Positions 27,301 to 36,592 of a stretch of 64,000 nucleotides of DNA are shown piece after piece. Made by a program: the position numbers and the translations under genes. The notes below the pieces were generated by a model, which was not told the origin of the DNA, ran no database searches, and worked only from the letters and a program-made list of their open reading frames with translations. The DNA comes from an uncultured Spirochaetales bacterium (GTDB lineage: Bacteria; Spirochaetota; Spirochaetia; Sphaerochaetales; Sphaerochaetaceae): the NCBI GenBank assembly GCA_949289305.1, contig CASENB010000008.1:1-64000 (forward strand), in the 5' to 3' direction. Every line of letters starts with the position of its first letter. The first letter of the stretch is position 1.

Positions 27301-28787
27301 TATGCTAGAGCTCCTGTTGCATATTGCATTATTTTTTTCTCAGTAAGATCCTCTCCTTTTAATTCGGCAAGAATCTTTCCATGATACATTACATAACATC
27401 TTGAACTGACGCGGATTATCTCTTTCGCCTCACTAGATAGAACTATGACGGCTACATTATTCTTCTCCGCAAGATTTGTTATTATCTGATAAATTTCCTC
27501 TTTAGCACCTACATCCACACCCTGGGTTGGATTGTCAAGGATTAAGATCCTTGGATTTGCAGAAAGCCACTTAGCAAGAACTACTTTCTGCTGGTTTCCT
27601 CCAGAGAGGCTTGTGATAGGATCACTTTCTACTCCCATTTTGATCTTTAAATCGTTCTTCTGTTTTTCAAAATCTGCCTTTATCCTCTCATGATCGAGAA
27701 ATGGCCCTTTTTTTCTTGAAGAAAGGGTTACAAGCGATCCGTTCTGAAGGATATCAAGATCTTTCACGATTCCGTTTTCCTTCCTATTTCTGGGAACATA
27801 GCCAAGTCCAAGTCTTACAGCCTGACTCGTAGAGTGGATCTTCACTTGCTCGCCATCAATCTTTAGAGAACCGGAATAAGATGTCCCTGCACCGAATATC
27901 GACTGGAAAAGTTCGCTTCTTCCATCTCCTAAAAGTCCGGTAAAACCTACGACCTCGCCGCTTCTTATTTCAAAATTGATATCGAAAAAGTGTCTTGTAT
28001 CGCTTAAATTCTCCGCACTCATTATAACTGGCCCGAGTGATGAAGATTCTGCCCTTTTACTTTCTACAACCTCATGTCCTACCATATAGGATGCAAGGGT
28101 TTTCGTATCTGTTTCACTTATAGGGCCGTCCTTTACCATATGGCCGTCTCTGAGGACTGTAAAGCTGTCGCAGATCTCTACGACCTCATTAAGCTTATGA
28201 GATATGAAGATGATTCCTACCCCTTTCTCTTTCAGAGTCTTCATAAGCTTGAACACACGCTCGATTTCATTTTCTGTTAATGATGTCGTTGGCTCGTCCA
28301 TTATTACAATCTTGGCATCCATCAACATCGCCCTTGAGATTTCGACAATCTGTTTATACGAAGCATCCAAATCCCTTACCATCGTAAGAGGATCGAGATC
28401 TAAGTCCATCTCGCTGAAAACTCTTTTAGTTTCTGCTATCATCTTATCATGATCTAAAAAGCGAGATTTCTTCTTCTCTTCCCTTCCTATAAACAAATTC
28501 TCATAAATTGGAAGATCGTTAATTAGATTAAGTTCCTGGTGTATGAATGCGATTTTCTTATCAAGGGATTCTTTAGGCGTTGAAAACACGACTTCTTCAC
28601 CATCCAAAAATATCTTCCCGCTATCTGCCTGAAGAACACCGCCAAGAATGTTCATCAGAGTGCTCTTTCCTGCACCGTTCTCACCAAGGAGGGCCTTAAT
28701 ATGCCCTCCTTTGAGAGAGAAGGAGACATCATCAAGAACAAGATTTGCTCCAAAAGATTTAAAAATGTTTTTCATTTGAAGGTTCAT
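27300..28787 (-). CDS. sugar ABC transporter, double ATPase (RbsA/MglA family)
   Basis: 495 residues with two ABC domains, as usual for CUT2 importers. Domain 1 has GENGAGKST, a signature in the DASYKQIVEISRAM region and VIMDEPTTSLT. Domain 2 has GLLGDGRSEL in place of a standard P-loop, the signature LSGGNQQKVVLAKWL and LILDNPTQGVDVGAK. The altered second P-loop and Asn in DNPT are normal or near normal for this family. Its stop abuts the permease start. Confidence 0.94.
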   Translation of the reverse strand: MNLQMKNIFKSFGANLVLDDVSFSLKGGHIKALLGENGAGKSTLMNILGGVLQADSGKIFLDGEEVVFSTPKESLDKKIAFIHQELNLINDLPIYENLFIGREEKKKSRFLDHDKMIAETKRVFSEMDLDLDPLTMVRDLDASYKQIVEISRAMLMDAKIVIMDEPTTSLTENEIERVFKLMKTLKEKGVGIIFISHKLNEVVEICDSFTVLRDGHMVKDGPISETDTKTLASYMVGHEVVESKRAESSSLGPVIMSAENLSDTRHFFDINFEIRSGEVVGFTGLLGDGRSELFQSIFGAGTSYSGSLKIDGEQVKIHSTSQAVRLGLGYVPRNRKENGIVKDLDILQNGSLVTLSSRKKGPFLDHERIKADFEKQKNDLKIKMGVESDPITSLSGGNQQKVVLAKWLSANPRILILDNPTQGVDVGAKEEIYQIITNLAEKNNVAVIVLSSEAKEIIRVSSRCYVMYHGKILAELKGEDLTEKKIMQYATGALA

Positions 28788-28811
28788 AATGACGTTCCCC
28801 CTTTTTACCTA

Positions 28812-29786
28812 TTAATATGGTGAGTTAGGATCTAAGAAGTCCTGATAGTTAGTTCTATCAACGATTGTTGTAGGAATGATCATAACAGGCTCTACTTCCT
28901 CTCCGTTTAAGATAGCAAGAGCCATGTCAACAGCCTCTTCAACCATCTGTGGGCTGTATAGAGCACTTTCGATCCAGAGGTTCTCATACTCTGGCATCAT
29001 GTTAAAGTATTCCTGGCATCCGCCACCACCTGTGATAACCTTTACGTCATCTCTTCCAGCCTCTTCAATTGCCTGAATAGCGCCGATTGAAGTCTCATCG
29101 TCCATGCTGAATACTGCGTCAATGTGAGGATTTGCTGTTAGGATGTCTGCCATATCGGATAATCCTGCTTCTCTTGTGAACTGTGTTGCATATGTGAGAA
29201 CTTCCATCTCAGGAGCGATCTCTGCAAGAACATCTAAGAAGCCCTGCTTTCTGAGCTGTGCAACAGAACCTGATGTAGGAACGTCTAGAATTACAACTGT
29301 TCCCTCACTTCCAATCTTGTCAACGATGTATCTAGCACCTTCTTCTCCCATGTTGTAGTTGTCTCCAGATACGCGGTATACGCCTTCTGCGGCGATTTCA
29401 ATATCGAAGTTAACAACAACTACGCCCTGATCGATTGCGTTCTGAATAGGTACTTCCATACCTGTCCACTGAGGGAATGCTACAACTGCATCTACTCCCC
29501 ATACCATGAAATCATCTAACTGGCTTGTCATCTCTTCAGCGTTATTAGATGTTGATACTCTGTATTCGATTAAACCCTGCTCTGCAAGCTCTTCACATCT
29601 CATCTCTGCATAGTATGCAACACCTGCAGACCATCCATGTGTTACAGCTGGTGCAAGAATTCCGATCTTGTAAACATCTGCTGAAGTCTCTGAACCTGTA
29701 CTAGCAGTGCCTTCTGCGCTTCCCTGAGCAAAAATAGAGGAAACAGCTAGAAGAGCAATAAGAACAAACGTTAATGCTTTCTTCAT
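28812..29786 (-). CDS. sugar ABC transporter, periplasmic binding protein
   Basis: 324 residues from ATG 29786, chosen because AAAGGAGGC precedes it. Signal peptide MKKALTFVLIALLAVSSIFA, then QGSAEG with no lipobox Cys. The mature part is a Peripla_BP_4 (ribose-binding type) protein: YKIGILAPAVTHGWSAG, VDAVVAFPQW, VVNFDIE and DAVFSMDDETSIGAI. It is the promoter-proximal gene and so probably the most abundant product. The ligand is unknown. Confidence 0.92.
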   Translation of the reverse strand: MKKALTFVLIALLAVSSIFAQGSAEGTASTGSETSADVYKIGILAPAVTHGWSAGVAYYAEMRCEELAEQGLIEYRVSTSNNAEEMTSQLDDFMVWGVDAVVAFPQWTGMEVPIQNAIDQGVVVVNFDIEIAAEGVYRVSGDNYNMGEEGARYIVDKIGSEGTVVILDVPTSGSVAQLRKQGFLDVLAEIAPEMEVLTYATQFTREAGLSDMADILTANPHIDAVFSMDDETSIGAIQAIEEAGRDDVKVITGGGGCQEYFNMMPEYENLWIESALYSPQMVEEAVDMALAILNGEEVEPVMIIPTTIVDRTNYQDFLDPNSPY

Positions 29787-29811
29787 AAAAAAGCCTCCTT
29801 TATATTTGTGG

Positions 29812-29885
29812 ATTATCAGGGAGGAATATCCATAAGTCAAACAAATTTTTCAAAAGGAGTGAAAAACTTTTCAGAGCTCTGAAAA
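29812..29885 (-). promoter_or_regulatory. promoter and operator-like palindromes of the sugar operon
   Basis: On the minus strand TTGACT (29840-29835), a 17-base spacer and GATAAT (29817-29812) form a promoter. Just upstream, TTTTTCA (29846-29852) and TGAAAAA (29860-29866) are inverted round seven bases, and further up TTTTCAGAGCTCTGAAAA (29868-29885) is a perfect 18-bp palindrome with the same half-site. The LacI protein of the operon is the obvious candidate ligand. Confidence 0.55.
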
Positions 29886-29914
29886 AAAAGCTAATTAAGA
29901 CCAAGATAAAAAGA

Positions 29915-31222
29915 TTACTTCTCTTCTTTCGGCAAGATGAGATTCAAAATTATCGCAACAAGGGTTGCAAGCACTACAGGAGAAGATGCAAATACCATAG
30001 TAACCCATTCAGGAAATTGTGAAAGCGACTCGCTAACTTGGCTTACGCCCATTCCAAGAGCAGCCGAAAGCCCTACAATGGATGTATTTCTATAACTCAT
30101 TGGCTGCATAGCAACAAGTTTCATTCCTGTCATTGCAATGGATGCAAAAACGCTTACAGTAGCGCCACCTAAAACACACTGAGGAATTGTTGTAAGCAGT
30201 GCTGAGAATTTGGGCATAAGGCCAGCAAATAGAAGCATAAAGGCAGTAAGAGAAAGGGTCTTTCTATTAACGACTTTGGTAGATGAAACTATTCCGACAT
30301 TCTGAGAATACGTTGCATTAGGAAGTCCTCCAAAAATAGATGAAAAAACATTAGATAAACCGAATGCAATTATTCCTCCCCTAAGCTCATCTCCGCTTGG
30401 CTCCCTATTCAAGCCTCCAATAGTCGTTGCAGACATATCTCCAATTGCTTGAACTGCATTAATCGCAAAAAGAACAGAAATTGCAAGGCATGAAGAGAAT
30501 TCAAATTTAATTCCAAATGGAGCAAAACTAGGCATAGAGAATAATCCAGCCTCTCCTACTGCACTTAAATCTACCATTCCAAAGAATAATGAAAGAATAT
30601 AACCTGCAACAATTCCAAGAAGAATAGAAGCTAATTTAAGCATACCTTTTCCAAAATGATTGAGAACTGTTACGCATATGAGGGTGAATATAGAGACTAT
30701 CCAATTCTGATAACTACCGAAATTCGCACTGCCGCTTCCTCCTGCCATATAACTTATCGCAGTCGGGTAAAGCGAAAGACCTATCGTAAATACGACGGTG
30801 CCCGTAATTAAAGGAGGAAATAATCGTTGAAGTTTTTTAGCAAATATTCCAATTATAACAGCAACAATTCCCCCTACAAGCTGAGCTCCGAATATCTCGG
30901 CAAGGCCAAATGAAGTGGCAATACTCTGCATTGTAGCAAGATATGCAAAACTCACACCAATTATTATAGGAAGTCTAGCACCACAAAACTTTGTTATGCC
31001 AAAGAGCTGCAATAGTGTCGATATCGCAGCACATACAAGCGATGATTGAATCAGCAATATTCTTGATGAGTTATCTAATCCTGCTACTGTAGATATTATT
31101 ATCGCAGGGGTAACGCAACCGACTATCATAGCAACAAGATGCTGAACAGCTAAAGGGAAATAGTACTTTAAAGGAGGGAGTCTTCCATCCTTTTCAAAAA
31201 GAAGATTTCGATCATCGTCCAT
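29915..31222 (-). CDS. NCS2/NAT-family purine (xanthine or urate) permease
   Basis: 435 residues from ATG 31222 (DDDRNLLFEKDGRLP); the frame continues 11 codons upstream across the promoter. About 12-14 helices. The family signature is QNVGIVSSTKVVNR: the QN form is usual in purine carriers, whereas uracil carriers have EN. AVQHLVAMIVG in the first helix with its His is conserved. There is no purine riboswitch upstream. A TATACT box ends six bases before the ATG, so the mRNA may be leaderless. Confidence 0.87.
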   Translation of the reverse strand: MDDDRNLLFEKDGRLPPLKYYFPLAVQHLVAMIVGCVTPAIIISTVAGLDNSSRILLIQSSLVCAAISTLLQLFGITKFCGARLPIIIGVSFAYLATMQSIATSFGLAEIFGAQLVGGIVAVIIGIFAKKLQRLFPPLITGTVVFTIGLSLYPTAISYMAGGSGSANFGSYQNWIVSIFTLICVTVLNHFGKGMLKLASILLGIVAGYILSLFFGMVDLSAVGEAGLFSMPSFAPFGIKFEFSSCLAISVLFAINAVQAIGDMSATTIGGLNREPSGDELRGGIIAFGLSNVFSSIFGGLPNATYSQNVGIVSSTKVVNRKTLSLTAFMLLFAGLMPKFSALLTTIPQCVLGGATVSVFASIAMTGMKLVAMQPMSYRNTSIVGLSAALGMGVSQVSESLSQFPEWVTMVFASSPVVLATLVAIILNLILPKEEK

Positions 31223-31350
31223 GAAAACAGTATAGCACAACAGAAAATAAATCATCTAAATAAAAAATGTTATTTTACCTACTCAAAATTAAGTGATACT
31301 TGCTTTCTGATAATAAAAAGAGGGACAATGCAATAAACATGGAGAAACAA

Positions 31351-31980
31351 ATGATATATCAATTACATGCGTCACTGAAATGGAGTCCAATTAAAATCTG
31401 GAGAAGATTTCTCTGCGAATCTGATACGACTCTAACCAAATTAATGAAAGACCTTCTCGTAATGTTTAATATGGACGGCTCCCACTTATATTCAATTTCC
31501 ACTAGAGATAATTCTATGCGTTTTACGCCATCAAAAATGTTAGATTCTGATTCTAGAGATCTAAATGCAGATAAATACAAGATTAGCGATGTCCTAGTTA
31601 ACGTAAAAGACAAAATAAACTTTGAATACGATTATGGCGATTCTTGGCTAGTTGAAATAAAACTTGAAAAAGTTTTTGAAGATGTAGATTACCCAAAGCT
31701 TCCATGGATTATAAAAGCAAAAGGATTTGGAATTATTGAAGACATTGGTGGGGTAGATGGACTAGCAGAAGCCCTTGATATCTTTAAAAGGCTCGATGAA
31801 GAATACGCAGATGAAAACTCTGATGACGAAGATTTTGAAGATAAGGACTTTAATGATTTAGAAGAAGATATTCCAGAGTATTATCGAGAACTCTACTATG
31901 CCTATGAAGATGCAGACTTTGAAGAATGTGACGTTGAAGAACTGAACGATATAATAGGAAGGCCTAGGAAATCTAAATAA
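31351..31980 (+). CDS. pRiA4b ORF-3-like protein
   Basis: 209 residues from ATG 31351, which has GGAG six bases upstream; ATG 31339 in frame is an alternative. The N-terminal half matches the plasmid pRiA4b ORF-3 (TnpR-like IS1096 passenger) family: YQLHASLKWSPIKIWRRFL, a histidine in DGSHLYSI, FEYDYGDSWLVEIKLEKV and IEDIGGVDGL. The last 50 residues are strongly acidic (DENSDDEDFEDKDFNDLEED). The biochemical role is not established; the family is common on plasmids and near mobile genes. Confidence 0.8.
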   Translation: MIYQLHASLKWSPIKIWRRFLCESDTTLTKLMKDLLVMFNMDGSHLYSISTRDNSMRFTPSKMLDSDSRDLNADKYKISDVLVNVKDKINFEYDYGDSWLVEIKLEKVFEDVDYPKLPWIIKAKGFGIIEDIGGVDGLAEALDIFKRLDEEYADENSDDEDFEDKDFNDLEEDIPEYYRELYYAYEDADFEECDVEELNDIIGRPRKSK

Positions 31981-31989
31981 GATTATTAT

Positions 31990-32026
31990 GGCACTTCTAT
32001 ATCTAACCAGAAGTGCCTAACTTTTT
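31990..32026 (+). terminator. terminator after the pRiA4b ORF-3-like gene
   Basis: GGCACTTCT (31990-31998) and AGAAGTGCC (32009-32017) form a perfect nine-pair stem with a 10-base loop, followed by TAACTTTTT. It lies between convergent genes and ends at the sbcC stop. Confidence 0.75.
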
Positions 32027-35000
32027 AAACAGTACTAGTGATAGTGCTTCTATCGTTTCTCTTTTTGACAACGATTTGAGAGCTTATATTGTCTTTTAAT
32101 TCTTGTACGTGAGAAATAATTCCAACAAGTCTTCCACTGCTAGCCAAGCTTGAAAGAATTTCTAGAGCAGAGTGTAAAGACTCTTCATCAAGAGTACCAA
32201 ATCCTTCATCTATGAACATCGTTTCGATCTTCACAGCACCGGAGGATGCTTGTATCTCTTCTGAAAGCCCTAAAGCTAAAGCAAGGGATGCTTTAAACAT
32301 CTCTCCTCCTGATAGCGTTGTCGCAGGACGGACCTTTCCGATATGGTGATCCATAATGTCGATATCTAGTCCCATCTTCTGAGCTTTATTTCTTGCATTT
32401 GAGCTTCTCTCCATTTCGTATTGAGAGTTGGACATAGAAAGAAGTTTCCTATTCGCCCTTCTTAGTATGCGATCTAAATACCTCGTTTGAACGTATGTCT
32501 CAAGTGTTATTCTATCTACCCCGGAAAGTGTTCCGTTAGCCACACTTGATAGTTCATAGAGGCTATTCCATTTCTCTCTGCGAGCAAAAGCGATAGTTTC
32601 GTTTTCTTCGTAACTTGCAATAGAAGCAGAAATAAGATCAAGCTGAGCTTTATATGATGAGCGTCTGTTATCCTCTTCATCTTTTTTTGCATCCACTTCC
32701 CTCTTCTCTTCTTCTAATGCAGATCTCTCGTAATCTGGAAGAGCTTCAATCTGCTTTTCTATAGTACTGATTTCTCCAAGAAGAGAGACCTTTCTATCTG
32801 AAATCTCCTTATAAGATTTTTCAGAGTCTTCTATAGCTTTACTTAACTTCTCATTTGTATCCTTTAGCGATGCAATCTTTGATAAAACTATTTCCTTATT
32901 ATCGAACTCAAGTTTTTTACACGTCTCTTCAAGATCTTTTTTCAGTCTAATGTACTCAGCAGTAAGCAGTTCAAAATGCATGGATGAAGATGTTACTTTA
33001 TCTTTTAAAGAATCTCTCTTCTTCCTTAGATCCTCTATAGCACTAAGAAGCTCTCTATACTCCTTTGCACTCTTATCATAGTCTAATAATAAACGATCAG
33101 ATAAAGCCTTGGCTTTTTGACATGAATCAAAGATAGACGGGAATTCAGAAAGGCTTATGCCTAATTCTTCCGCAGGTTTTCCAACTTCTGCCTCAATAGC
33201 ATCCATACTCTTTTCCTTTCCATCTATCGCAGTTTCTAATTTGATAATTATATTCTTAATCTCTCTTTGTTCGTTTTCAATAGAGCTAATATCAGAACTA
33301 AGTTTTTCAAGATTTGCTTTTAGTTCCATCTTGCGATCAAGCATTGCTTTCAATTTCTTCTCTTCATCTTCTAAGGATGAAATTAACTCATCTGAAGTTA
33401 AAGAAGAAATGGATGGATCTAAAGAAGATCTTACCTTCTGATTCTGTTCGTCTATAAAGGAGATCTGGCTTCTAATAGTGTTAAGAGCACTTTCTTTAGT
33501 ATTAACTTTTTCTTGTGCTTCCTCTTCTCTTTTTTTAAGCAGATTTAAATACTCTTCGCTCATTTCGCCATCGCCTAGAGTAGCTGGAGACGGATGATGT
33601 ATTGCACCACATACGGGACATGGATCTCCATCTTTTAAAAGGGTAGCAAGGTTTACTGCGCTATTGTTTAAGAAAATAGAAAGACCTTTTTTGTAGAAAA
33701 ACTTAGCACCTGTAAGAACATTTTGTGCCAGAGATAAAGAATCTTCACGAATCCACTCTTCCTTTTTTAGTTCTTTTATCTTATCCTCACCTTCTTTTAG
33801 AGTTCTTGCGTTTTTTAAAGAGGCTCTGATGCGTTCTATTTTTATCTCAACATCTTCAAGTGAATTTAGTTCATCCTCTTCTTCTTTCTTCAATGCTTTT
33901 GCCGCATTTAAGCCATCTACTATTTCTGATGCCTTTTTTAAATGCGAATCAAGTGCGACAGAACAATTTTCAATATCTTCCCTTATCTTTTCCTTCTCTT
34001 GAAGTTTTTTATCTAGAATGTCTAGCTCTTTTAGCTTTAACTCTAGCTTATGGTTATTATCCCTCTCTTGATCTAGTTTTGCTTGGATATCGCTAAGAGA
34101 TTCTCTTTTTTCTTCCTCTAAACTTAACTTCTCATTTGTCTGCTTTAGACTTTCTTCAAAATTATTTTTTTCAGCACCGACTTTAGTTAATTTTCCACCA
34201 CTTTCTGAGAGTTTATTTTCAAGATCTGTTTTTCTATCATAGTCAGGCAAAGTATTTTCTAGTCTGAATATGTCAACTTTATTTTTTACAATATTTTCCC
34301 TTCTAATTTCATTCTTTGCTTTTTCACCTTCTGCTATTAAGAGTTCATTGCTTAAAAGCCTAGCCTCTTCTCTTTTTTCTTCAAGGTCTAAAGAAAGTCT
34401 TTTCTTTTCCTCGCATTTTCCTATCTTCTGTTCTATCTCTGCTACTTGTTTCTCTAATACTTTATAAGAAGAATCTGATTCTTCGTATTTTGTTTTGCGC
34501 TCAGTCTCAATTCCTCTAAGCAGATCTTTCATGTTCTCAGGAAGAGCGGGAGCATTCTTTGCACTTTCAAACTCTTCAAAATAAGCGCTATCTTCACTAA
34601 GGTTTATATTCCCTATGATGATCTTCTCTTTATTAAGTACGTCATAGTATTCATCCCTTGCTTCCTTTGCCTTATCTGATAGCGCATTTTGTAGTTTCGC
34701 ATAATTCTCAGTTGAAAAGATCTTAGCAAAAAGTTCCCTCTTCTCTTCAGTTTTGGACTTTAGAAAGCGGCTGAACTGCCCTTGGGCAAGCATAACAATC
34801 TGAGAAAACTGATTGGCACTCATTCCAATTATTTCGACAATCTTAGCATTAGCCTGATCTATCTTCGTAACGATATTTCCATCTGGAAGGGTTAATTCTA
34901 CGTTTGAAGGCACTTCTTTAAGGCCTGTTCCTTTCTTTTTGCTAATCTTCTGTTTAGGAGTTCGAGTTATGAAATACCTTTTCCCCTTTTCAGTGAATTC

Positions 35001-35246
35001 AAGAGACACTTCCGTATAAACATCTTCTTTTGCATAGTGGGATCTCATAAGCTCTGCACTTCTATCGCCATCGGATGTTGTCTGTCCGTATAAAGCGTAA
35101 GATAAAGCATCAAAGATAGTAGTCTTACCAGATCCCGTATCACCAGATACAAGGTAAAGCCCTTCTTTTCCAAATAAAGTGAAATCTATTACGGTCTTAT
35201 CTACAAAAGATCCAAATGCTGTTATTGTTAATTTTTCAGGTCTCAT
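32025..35246 (-). CDS. sbcC: SbcC, ATPase subunit of the SbcCD nuclease
   Basis: 1073 residues from ATG 35246. A Rad50-like SMC protein: N-terminal Walker A in SGDTGSGKTTIFDAL, two long coiled-coil arms, a zinc hook (DPCPVCGAIHHP) in the middle, and a C-terminal half with TTLSGGEMFKASLALALG and MFIDEGFGTLD. With SbcD it trims hairpins and protein-blocked DNA ends. It overlaps the sbcD end by about four bases, so the two are coupled. Confidence 0.95.
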   Translation of the reverse strand: MRPEKLTITAFGSFVDKTVIDFTLFGKEGLYLVSGDTGSGKTTIFDALSYALYGQTTSDGDRSAELMRSHYAKEDVYTEVSLEFTEKGKRYFITRTPKQKISKKKGTGLKEVPSNVELTLPDGNIVTKIDQANAKIVEIIGMSANQFSQIVMLAQGQFSRFLKSKTEEKRELFAKIFSTENYAKLQNALSDKAKEARDEYYDVLNKEKIIIGNINLSEDSAYFEEFESAKNAPALPENMKDLLRGIETERKTKYEESDSSYKVLEKQVAEIEQKIGKCEEKKRLSLDLEEKREEARLLSNELLIAEGEKAKNEIRRENIVKNKVDIFRLENTLPDYDRKTDLENKLSESGGKLTKVGAEKNNFEESLKQTNEKLSLEEEKRESLSDIQAKLDQERDNNHKLELKLKELDILDKKLQEKEKIREDIENCSVALDSHLKKASEIVDGLNAAKALKKEEEDELNSLEDVEIKIERIRASLKNARTLKEGEDKIKELKKEEWIREDSLSLAQNVLTGAKFFYKKGLSIFLNNSAVNLATLLKDGDPCPVCGAIHHPSPATLGDGEMSEEYLNLLKKREEEAQEKVNTKESALNTIRSQISFIDEQNQKVRSSLDPSISSLTSDELISSLEDEEKKLKAMLDRKMELKANLEKLSSDISSIENEQREIKNIIIKLETAIDGKEKSMDAIEAEVGKPAEELGISLSEFPSIFDSCQKAKALSDRLLLDYDKSAKEYRELLSAIEDLRKKRDSLKDKVTSSSMHFELLTAEYIRLKKDLEETCKKLEFDNKEIVLSKIASLKDTNEKLSKAIEDSEKSYKEISDRKVSLLGEISTIEKQIEALPDYERSALEEEKREVDAKKDEEDNRRSSYKAQLDLISASIASYEENETIAFARREKWNSLYELSSVANGTLSGVDRITLETYVQTRYLDRILRRANRKLLSMSNSQYEMERSSNARNKAQKMGLDIDIMDHHIGKVRPATTLSGGEMFKASLALALGLSEEIQASSGAVKIETMFIDEGFGTLDEESLHSALEILSSLASSGRLVGIISHVQELKDNISSQIVVKKRNDRSTITSTV

Positions 35247-36349
35247 ACAGCCCCCCAAATTTCGTTAACAAGTCCTTCAACGATCTCTTCCTGCTCTTTT
35301 GACATCTTCCTCTTTGTCGTCATCTCAAATAGTTCTGCAAAGCAAGAAAGCGGTTTGATATCTTCACCATCATTTGAAATACTTAGATCAAACTCAGTCT
35401 CTTCCCTACCCCTTACATATTCCATACTTAAAAACCTTGGGAATTTGGATCTTAGAAATGAGACGGCATCTGGAATATCGCTTTCGTCTGTAAGCTTTAC
35501 ATAGACATAGTTTTCGCTATCTTCATCTTTCATTATCTCATTAAACGTTCCTTGTTTTACGACAACATCATGTAATGGCTTTAGCTTGATCTCTTCTATG
35601 CTAAGTGATTTGTCATCATTGATTTCGCCATAAAGCACGACTTTATCTTCCTTTTCTGAGATGGAATACTTTAAAGGAGATCCAGAGTAACGGAGAGAAG
35701 AAAGTCCAACGCATTGTGCTCTATGAATGTGTCCTAGCGCAACATAATCAAATGAATTGAAAACTGAAGCATCTATGGGGCTGTCTCCTCCAATTACAAT
35801 GTCTTCGCTTCCTGAAAACGAAGATCCCAAAACTGCCTGATGGGATAAAAGAATATTTATCTTATTCTCATCTAAAGAGGTATTTTTAATCATTTCCTTA
35901 ATAGCGTCTTCTACTGTAGTAAGATCAGATTCAGGAAATATTCTTTTCACATCTACGCTGCGAATATAAGGTAGACAATAGATATCAGCATTGTTAACGC
36001 TTCTCTTTTCTAGGTGTTCTGTAGCCTTAGTTACGATATGTACGCCCATCTCGTCCACAACAGAACTTAAATAAGAGAGTTTTTCCACGGGATCATGATT
36101 ACCGCTTATAACGAATATTTCAGAACATAATGAATGAAGATTCTCAATAAAACTATTAAGAAGTGCTATTGCATCTTCAGATGGCGTTGTCCTGTCGTAA
36201 ACATCACCAGAAAGCAATACGACATCTGGCCTTCTATCTTTTACGATCTCTAAGACACTTGATAAGATGAAAGCCTGATCTTCTAGCAGATCGTAACCAT
36301 AAAGTTTCTTACCGATATGGATATCGGACAAATGAATGAACTTTATCAT
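35243..36349 (-). CDS. sbcD: SbcD, nuclease subunit of the SbcCD complex
   Basis: 368 residues from ATG 36349, which follows AGGAG; the open frame runs 43 codons further upstream but those codons are hydrophobic and non-family. An Mre11-like metallophosphoesterase: LSDIHIGKK (Asp, His), LLSGDVYDRTTPS (Asp), ISGNHD (Asn, His), LLSHQAV (His) and VALGHIHRAQ (His). These give the two-manganese site for DNA-end cleavage. It is cotranscribed with sbcC. Confidence 0.94.
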   Translation of the reverse strand: MIKFIHLSDIHIGKKLYGYDLLEDQAFILSSVLEIVKDRRPDVVLLSGDVYDRTTPSEDAIALLNSFIENLHSLCSEIFVISGNHDPVEKLSYLSSVVDEMGVHIVTKATEHLEKRSVNNADIYCLPYIRSVDVKRIFPESDLTTVEDAIKEMIKNTSLDENKINILLSHQAVLGSSFSGSEDIVIGGDSPIDASVFNSFDYVALGHIHRAQCVGLSSLRYSGSPLKYSISEKEDKVVLYGEINDDKSLSIEEIKLKPLHDVVVKQGTFNEIMKDEDSENYVYVKLTDESDIPDAVSFLRSKFPRFLSMEYVRGREETEFDLSISNDGEDIKPLSCFAELFEMTTKRKMSKEQEEIVEGLVNEIWGAV

Positions 36350-36592
36350 CAATTTTCTCCTAACTAAAAAGAATAGCTTAGAAAAATGGAAAGTGAAGAA
36401 AATAAATATCTTATGACCTAGAATTGCATTTGGGAGGACTAACTTTAAGCGTTTTGTTAAGCCCTTAATAAAGAGCATAAAATCAACTAACTTTTTTTCA
36501 TTAGGAACAAAATAATTAGTTACGGATCATAAAAGGCCACATTAATGAATAAGAATAGCCTTATTTTTAGCTGTAAAAAATTAAATTATAGA

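Noticed and set aside
29786..31350. Purine riboswitch for the NCS2 permease
   Set aside because: No conserved three-way junction motif could be found; the promoter lies immediately before the ATG and leaves no room for a leader.
36350..36478. 43-codon N-terminal extension of SbcD
   Set aside because: The extension is basic and hydrophobic, outside the family, and ATG 36349 has an AGGAG Shine-Dalgarno.
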